Position numbers and translations under genes: made by a program
NCBI GenBank assembly: GCA_934378195.1
Contig: CAKRPO010000062.1
Span: 1-11,991, forward strand
Direction: 5' to 3'
Length of the DNA: 11,991 bases
Source: an uncultured Blautia sp.
GTDB taxonomy: Bacteria; Bacillota; Clostridia; Lachnospirales; Lachnospiraceae
Notes under the pieces: model-generated
Told to the model about the DNA's origin: nothing
Databases searched by the model: none
The model's input: the letters and a program-made list of their open reading frames with translations, nothing else
Shown: positions 8,108-11,991 of the stretch, piece after piece
Layout of the letters: each line of letters starts with the position of its first letter
Numbering within the stretch: the stretch's first letter is position 1

Positions 8108-8115
8108 CATTACAA

Positions 8116-9069
8116 ATGTTAGATAAAATAGCAGTTCTGATTCCCTGTTACAATGAGAGCAAATCCATTGCCAAGGTGATTTCAGATATGAAAAGGGAAC
8201 TGCCAGAAGCTACCATTTATGTATATGATAACAACTCAACAGACGGTACAGACAAAATTGCCCGCGAGGCAGGTGCCATCGTCCGCTACGAACATCAGCA
8301 GGGCAAGGGAAACGTTATCCGCAGCATGTTCCGCGATATTGATGCCCGTTGTTATCTTATGGTAGATGGAGACGATACATATCCGGCTGAATACGCACGT
8401 GAAATGTGCGAGAAAGTCCTGAACGACCACACAGACATGGTAGTAGGAGACAGACTTTCTTCTACTTATTTTACAGAAAACAAAAGACCATTTCATAATT
8501 TTGGAAATTCACTTGTCCGTGGAAGCATCAACTGGCTTTTCCACAGTCACATTAAGGATATCATGACCGGTTACCGTGCCATGAGTTATCAGTTTGTAAA
8601 GACTTTTCCTGTATTATCACAAAATTTTGAGATTGAGACAGAAATGACGATCCACGCGATCGATAAGAACATGCAGGTGGACAACGTAATCATTGATTAC
8701 CGTGACCGTCCGGAAGGCAGTGAATCCAAGCTGAACACATACTCCGATGGATTCAAAGTTCTCAAGACGATCGTCAAGATGTTCCGTGATTACAAACCAC
8801 TGCAGTTTTTTTCCAGCATAGCTGCTGTTCTTATCCTGCTTGCAGTGATCTTCTTTATTCCGATCTTTGCCAAATATCTGGAATATGGTGTAGTGACCAA
8901 GATCCCAAGTCTGATCGTGATCGGATTTGTCGTTGTAACCGGAATCATCTGTCTTTTTTCCGGAATTATCCTTACCACACTGGTAAGACAGCATAAGCAG
9001 GATTTTGAATTTCATCTCAACACGATCGCAGACAGATTCAGAGATCTTTGCGAGAAAGCAGACAATTAA
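8116..9069 (+). CDS. Family 2 glycosyltransferase, polyprenyl/dolichyl-phosphate sugar synthase type, membrane-anchored
   Basis: A 317-residue protein. Residues 5-115 form a GT-A fold typical of family 2: VLIPCYNES (7-15), YDNNSTDGT (37-45), and DGDDTYP (84-90) in place of the usual DxD metal and nucleotide-sugar site. DIMTGYRAMS (148-157), FEIETEM (171-177) and YRDRPEGSESKL (195-206) match the acceptor side of dolichyl-phosphate mannose synthase/GtrB-like enzymes. Two C-terminal membrane helices follow (about 232-252 and 264-290), with a short charged tail. Such enzymes transfer a sugar from a nucleotide sugar to polyprenyl phosphate on the cytoplasmic membrane face. Sugar and acceptor are not identifiable. 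It is the only plus-strand gene here, divergent from the GT-C-like gene that could consume its product, and it ends at a bidirectional terminator. Confidence 0.88.
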   Translation: MLDKIAVLIPCYNESKSIAKVISDMKRELPEATIYVYDNNSTDGTDKIAREAGAIVRYEHQQGKGNVIRSMFRDIDARCYLMVDGDDTYPAEYAREMCEKVLNDHTDMVVGDRLSSTYFTENKRPFHNFGNSLVRGSINWLFHSHIKDIMTGYRAMSYQFVKTFPVLSQNFEIETEMTIHAIDKNMQVDNVIIDYRDRPEGSESKLNTYSDGFKVLKTIVKMFRDYKPLQFFSSIAAVLILLAVIFFIPIFAKYLEYGVVTKIPSLIVIGFVVVTGIICLFSGIILTTLVRQHKQDFEFHLNTIADRFRDLCEKADN

Positions 9070-9102
9070 GGAACACACGCCATTTGGCGCACAAACAAAA
9101 AC

Positions 9103-9137
9103 ACCAGGTTCTCTCCAATGGAAGACCTGGTATTTTT
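9103..9137. terminator. Bidirectional intrinsic terminator between convergent genes
   Basis: ACCAGGT (9103-9109) pairs with ACCTGGT (9125-9131), with inner pairing TCC-AAT-GGA extending the stem. On the plus strand ATTTTTATGTTTTC follows. On the minus strand the upstream ACAAACAAAAAC reads as GTTTTTGTTTGT after the stem. It therefore can end both the plus-strand glycosyltransferase and the minus-strand dusB operon. A smaller hairpin, CGCCA-TT-TGGCG, lies just upstream at 9078-9089. Confidence 0.85.
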
Positions 9138-9182
9138 ATGTTTTCTATTTTTCTATTTAATGTTGTTTCTGGTATTCTTACT

Positions 9183-10166
9183 TCATTCTAAACTGCGAAA
9201 ATCCAATAATTTTTCCAGCTCCTCATAACTGCTGACCAGATTGGAATCTCTGCGCAGTCCTGCACTGTGTTTCATTCCGGAGGTATACCACGCGATATGC
9301 TTGCGCATTTCCCGAATTCCGGTAAATTCCCCCTTCAGTTCGATCTGCATTCCGGCATGCCGAAGAATCATCTCTTTAATCTCTTCCCAGGACGGACGCG
9401 GAAGCAATTCACCCGTGGTAAAATAATGGTTCATCTCCCGAAAGATCCACGGATTTCCCCGCACCGCACGACCAATCATGATACCGTCACATCCGGTTTC
9501 TTTTACAAGTGCTTCTGCTTTTTTCGGAGAATCCACATCCCCATTTCCAATTACAGGAATGGAAACCGCTTCTTTAATCCTGCGAATCATATCCCAATCT
9601 GCCTCTCCTGCATAGTACTGCTGACGGGTCCGTCCGTGAACTGCTACTGCCGCAGCCCCGGAATCTTCGATAATCTTTGCGATTTCCACCGGATCGACCT
9701 GATATCCTTCAAATCCGATACGGATCTTGGCTGTCACCGGTTTCTTTACCGCATGGGAAACTTTTGTTACGATCTCGCGAATCAGCTCCGGGTTCTTGAG
9801 AAGTGCAGAGCCCTCTCCATTATTGACCACCTTCGGAACCGGACAGCCCATATTGATATCCAGAATATCAAACGGCTGCTCTTCAATGCTTTTGGCTACT
9901 TCTGCCATCAAATCTGGTTCACTTCCAAAAATCTGCATAGACACCGGATGTTCCACCGGATCGATCTGCATCAGGGAAATCGTGTTTTTATTATGGAAGG
10001 AAATTGCTTTTGCACTCACCATTTCAGTACACAGAAGACCTGCACCCTGTTCCTTGCATAACAAACGGAACGGAAGATCTGTGACTCCGGCCATCGGCGC
10101 AAGGATAAATGGATTGTCTATTTCTACGGAACCGATTTTCCATTTCATTTTCATAAGTGTATCCAT
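9183..10166 (-). CDS. dusB: tRNA-dihydrouridine synthase
   Basis: Flavin-dependent enzyme that reduces uridines in the tRNA D-loop to dihydrouridine. The 327 residues form an FMN-binding TIM barrel followed by a helical C-terminal domain. Visible motifs are LAPMAGVTD (22-30, FMN contact), NMGCPVPKV (105-113, with catalytic Cys108), AKIRIG (146-151), HGRTRQQYY (177-185), IGNGDV (206-211) and MIGRAVRGNPW (230-240). Length and motifs are normal for the DusB group. The ATG at 10166 lies three bases after the stop of the small upstream gene, with AAGGA about 10 bases upstream inside that gene, so translation is probably coupled. A second ATG at 10154 is possible. It is last gene of the operon running from argF, ending at the terminator at 9103-9137. 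Its usual neighbour lysS is here about 7.5 kb away, beyond the glycan genes. Confidence 0.95.
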   Translation of the reverse strand: MDTLMKMKWKIGSVEIDNPFILAPMAGVTDLPFRLLCKEQGAGLLCTEMVSAKAISFHNKNTISLMQIDPVEHPVSMQIFGSEPDLMAEVAKSIEEQPFDILDINMGCPVPKVVNNGEGSALLKNPELIREIVTKVSHAVKKPVTAKIRIGFEGYQVDPVEIAKIIEDSGAAAVAVHGRTRQQYYAGEADWDMIRRIKEAVSIPVIGNGDVDSPKKAEALVKETGCDGIMIGRAVRGNPWIFREMNHYFTTGELLPRPSWEEIKEMILRHAGMQIELKGEFTGIREMRKHIAWYTSGMKHSAGLRRDSNLVSSYEELEKLLDFRSLE

Positions 10167-10169
10167 AAA

Positions 10170-10532
10170 TCAGCTATCCTTACCGATCATTTCGCCATCA
10201 TCTTCGATGGTCTCTCCAAGGAAAAATACACGATAATACATTTCCAGTGACTGCAGAAGCTCTCTTTTTTCTGTCTGTATTTTTTTAATTCTGAGAACGC
10301 TTCCAATCTCATCGTACATGGCATCGGAATCAAGTGCTTCTGTCTTGAACTGCAGGTTGCCATCATCATCAAACTCCAGTGTCAGGATTCCGCCAATTTC
10401 TTCTGTGTAGAGAACACACATAATGTGCAGCTCCTGCTTGATCGATTCCGGAAGTGAATCAAAATCCTGATTAAAATAATATTTCTGCTCGTAGGCACTT
10501 GCACCACAAAGCACAACATTTTCCTGGTACAT
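10170..10532 (-). CDS. Small acidic conserved protein of unknown function (DUF6145-like)
   Basis: A 120-residue soluble protein beginning MYQENVVLCGASAYEQKYYF. It has no signal peptide, membrane segment or metal motif. A central part (about 36-70) alternates hydrophobic residues like beta strands (IMCVLYTEEIGGILTLEF), with a DDDG turn. A helix-rich part (75-108) follows, then a strongly acidic tail (EDDGE). From memory it matches a family of unknown function (DUF6145) common in Lachnospiraceae; I cannot verify the number. The ATG has AAAGGAG 10 bases upstream and lies 17 bases after birA. The stop is three bases before dusB. This tight packing between birA and dusB says it is a real, co-translated gene, but does not reveal its function. 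Confidence 0.86.
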   Translation of the reverse strand: MYQENVVLCGASAYEQKYYFNQDFDSLPESIKQELHIMCVLYTEEIGGILTLEFDDDGNLQFKTEALDSDAMYDEIGSVLRIKKIQTEKRELLQSLEMYYRVFFLGETIEDDGEMIGKDS

Positions 10533-10549
10533 AAAACAAAACTCCTTTG

Positions 10550-11356
10550 TTAAATATAGCTATACAATCCTCTCACGGACACTTCTCCGGAACAAACTTT
10601 GCGAATCTCGCCACTCTGCACCCGTACCAGAAGTGCTCCGTCTTTGTCGATTTCAAGTGCAACCCCTTCGTATGGACTGATCTTATCCAGAACACGGACC
10701 GGCTGGCTCTTATTGGCAAGCAGCATATTATAGTCATCCAGCATCATGGAAAGGTCACAGGTCTGAACAAATTTCTCATAATTGATCTCAAAGTTCTCCA
10801 TGACAAGTCCGATCAGACGATTTCTATCATATGTTTTACCTGTTTCCAGATACAGAGAAGTTGCTTTGTCCCTGAGATCCTCCTGGATTTCTTCCAGATT
10901 CACGTTCAGTCCGACACCGATCACTACTTCACGGATTTTTCCATCCTGAAGTCCCATCTCTGTCAGAATTCCACAGATCTTTTTGTGGGAAACGACCACA
11001 TCATTCGGCCATTTAATAGAAACTTCCACACCAAGTGCCCGCACTGCCTGTGCCACACTCAATCCCATAACAAGTGTCAGCATGGACGCATACTGTGGCT
11101 CAAATTTCGGCCGCAAAAGAATGGACATCATTACAGAACTGCCTTCTGGCGCGGTCCATTTTCTTCCCAGTCTCCCCTTGCCGGCAGACTGAAACTCTGC
11201 AACCGCCAGTATTCCATGTTCCGCATCCTCTTTGGACAGGCGCTTACACCATTCATTCGTGGAATCTGTTTCTTTTGCAAAATGGACGGTTTTGCCCGCC
11301 CATTTTGTATGTATCTCATTTGAAATTGTTTCTTTTGAATATACAGTATTTATCAT
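10550..11356 (-). CDS. birA: Biotin--[acetyl-CoA-carboxylase] ligase, catalytic form without DNA-binding domain
   Basis: Makes biotinyl-AMP and transfers biotin to the carrier lysine of carboxylases. The 268 residues contain DSTN (31-34), the biotin/AMP loop [11 protein letters not shown] (57-67, equivalent to GRGRRGR of E. coli BirA), IKWPNDV (114-120), KKICGIL (125-131) and GVGLNVN (147-153). A small SH3-like C-terminal domain follows (about 215-268). There are only about 20 residues before the catalytic domain, so the N-terminal helix-turn-helix of bifunctional repressor BirA is missing; this form probably cannot repress biotin genes. The ATG overlaps the argF stop as ATGA, indicating translational coupling. 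Confidence 0.95.
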   Translation of the reverse strand: MINTVYSKETISNEIHTKWAGKTVHFAKETDSTNEWCKRLSKEDAEHGILAVAEFQSAGKGRLGRKWTAPEGSSVMMSILLRPKFEPQYASMLTLVMGLSVAQAVRALGVEVSIKWPNDVVVSHKKICGILTEMGLQDGKIREVVIGVGLNVNLEEIQEDLRDKATSLYLETGKTYDRNRLIGLVMENFEINYEKFVQTCDLSMMLDDYNMLLANKSQPVRVLDKISPYEGVALEIDKDGALLVRVQSGEIRKVCSGEVSVRGLYSYI

Positions 11357-11991
11357 TTGTTCTCCGGCTCTCCAAGAGTAGCAACCATAACTGCTTTAAT
11401 TGTGTGCATACGGTTTTCAGCTTCATCAAATACATGAGACTGTGCAGATTCAAAGACTTCATCTGTAACTTCCATGTCTGTCAGGTTGAAGCGTTCTCCC
11501 ATTTCCTTGCCAATCTTTGTCTTAAGATCATGGAATGCCGGCAGACAGTGAAGGAAGATTGCCTTTTCTCCGGCGTTCTTCATAACATCTGCTGTTACTT
11601 TGTATGGTGTCAGATCTTTGATACGTTCTTCCCATACTTCGTCCGGTTCACCCATAGATACCCATACGTCTGTGTAGATAACATCTGCATCTTTGGTTCC
11701 TGTCTGTACATCTTCTGTCAGAGTGACACTTCCACCGGAAGCCTCTGCATAAGTCTTGCACAGATCTACAAGTTCCTGATTCGGGAAGTATTTCTTTGTT
11801 GTGCAGGCTACGAAATGCATTCCAAGTTTGGAGCATGCGATCATCAGTGAGTTACCCATGTTATAGCGGGCATCACCCATGTATACCAGACGACGACCTT
11901 TGAGATCTCCGAAGTGCTCACGGATCGTCAGCATATCTGCCAGCATCTGTGTCGGATGATATTCGTTTGTCAGACCGTTCCATACCGGAAC
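11353..11991 (-). CDS. argF: Ornithine carbamoyltransferase, C-terminal two thirds (5' end outside window)
   Basis: Converts ornithine and carbamoyl phosphate to citrulline. The last 212 residues are visible, of a family length near 330. They begin inside the conserved [19 protein letters not shown] segment, whose HPTQ lies at visible residues 12-15. They continue with [42 protein letters not shown] (the active-site cysteine loop) and [18 protein letters not shown]. All are typical of the longer ArgI/ArcB-like subfamily. Biosynthetic and catabolic (arginine deiminase pathway) forms cannot be separated from sequence alone. No arcA or arcC is visible here, so the symbol argF is a default. The stop overlaps the birA start by four bases. 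Confidence 0.95.
   Translation of the reverse strand, partial: VPVWNGLTNEYHPTQMLADMLTIREHFGDLKGRRLVYMGDARYNMGNSLMIACSKLGMHFVACTTKKYFPNQELVDLCKTYAEASGGSVTLTEDVQTGTKDADVIYTDVWVSMGEPDEVWEERIKDLTPYKVTADVMKNAGEKAIFLHCLPAFHDLKTKIGKEMGERFNLTDMEVTDEVFESAQSHVFDEAENRMHTIKAVMVATLGEPENK

Noticed and set aside
8101..8115. Upstream TTG start for the family 2 glycosyltransferase
   Set aside because: The TTG directly abuts the GGAGG that serves the ATG at 8116. Family proteins begin right at the LDKIAVLIPCYNE segment.
2445..9069. Transposon or prophage carrying the glycan genes
   Set aside because: No transposase, integrase, terminal inverted repeats or target duplications could be found at either edge.
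9267..10061. Plus-strand open frame of 264 codons
   Set aside because: It is antisense to dusB, which has all expected FMN and catalytic motifs on the minus strand.
11074..11850. Plus-strand open frame of 258 codons spanning two minus-strand genes
   Set aside because: It crosses the argF-birA junction in antisense. Both of those genes are clearly coding.

Overview
The window reads as chromosomal DNA of a Clostridia-type Firmicute, most likely a gut Lachnospiraceae. The grounds are strong purine-rich ribosome-binding sites (AGGAGG-like), moderate to low GC by eye, a lysyl-tRNA synthetase with a C-terminal extension, and several proteins that look like families I associate with Lachnospiraceae (a DUF6020-like membrane protein and a DUF6145-like small protein). 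No species can be named from the sequence alone. Nearly everything is on the minus strand; one gene is on the plus strand. No tRNA, rRNA, CRISPR array, transposase or origin is visible.

Right part (11991 down to 9183, minus strand): a tight housekeeping operon. It runs argF (ornithine carbamoyltransferase, cut by the window edge), birA (biotin-protein ligase, ATGA overlap with argF), a small acidic conserved protein, and dusB (tRNA-dihydrouridine synthase). It ends at a hairpin (9103-9131) that can serve as terminator in both directions, because the plus-strand glycosyltransferase gene converges on it.

Middle part (9069 down to 2445): a surface-glycan cassette. A plus-strand family 2 glycosyltransferase with two C-terminal membrane helices is divergent from a four-gene minus-strand operon. 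That operon encodes a large polytopic GT-C-like membrane protein, a polysaccharide pyruvyl transferase family protein, an FrhB-like iron-sulfur protein, and a Wzx/MATE-type lipid-linked oligosaccharide flippase. The divergent intergenic region (7962-8115) holds recognisable sigma-A promoters on both strands. A reasonable working model is that the family 2 enzyme charges a polyprenyl phosphate with a sugar, the polytopic protein uses that lipid-linked sugar outside the membrane, the flippase exports a lipid-linked glycan, and the pyruvyl-transferase and iron-sulfur pair modifies it. The model is inference; the gene families are seen directly.

Left part (2411 down to 1, minus strand): greA followed 31 bases later by lysS. 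They are driven by a textbook sigma-A promoter (TTGACA, 17 bases, TATAAT) whose -35 box lies in the loop of a GC-rich hairpin at the end of the glycan operon. dusB and lysS are neighbours in many Firmicutes, for example Bacillus subtilis yacF-lysS, so the glycan cassette looks like an accessory block sitting inside a housekeeping neighbourhood. LysS runs off the left edge and has already passed the normal end of the enzyme, which points to an appended domain.
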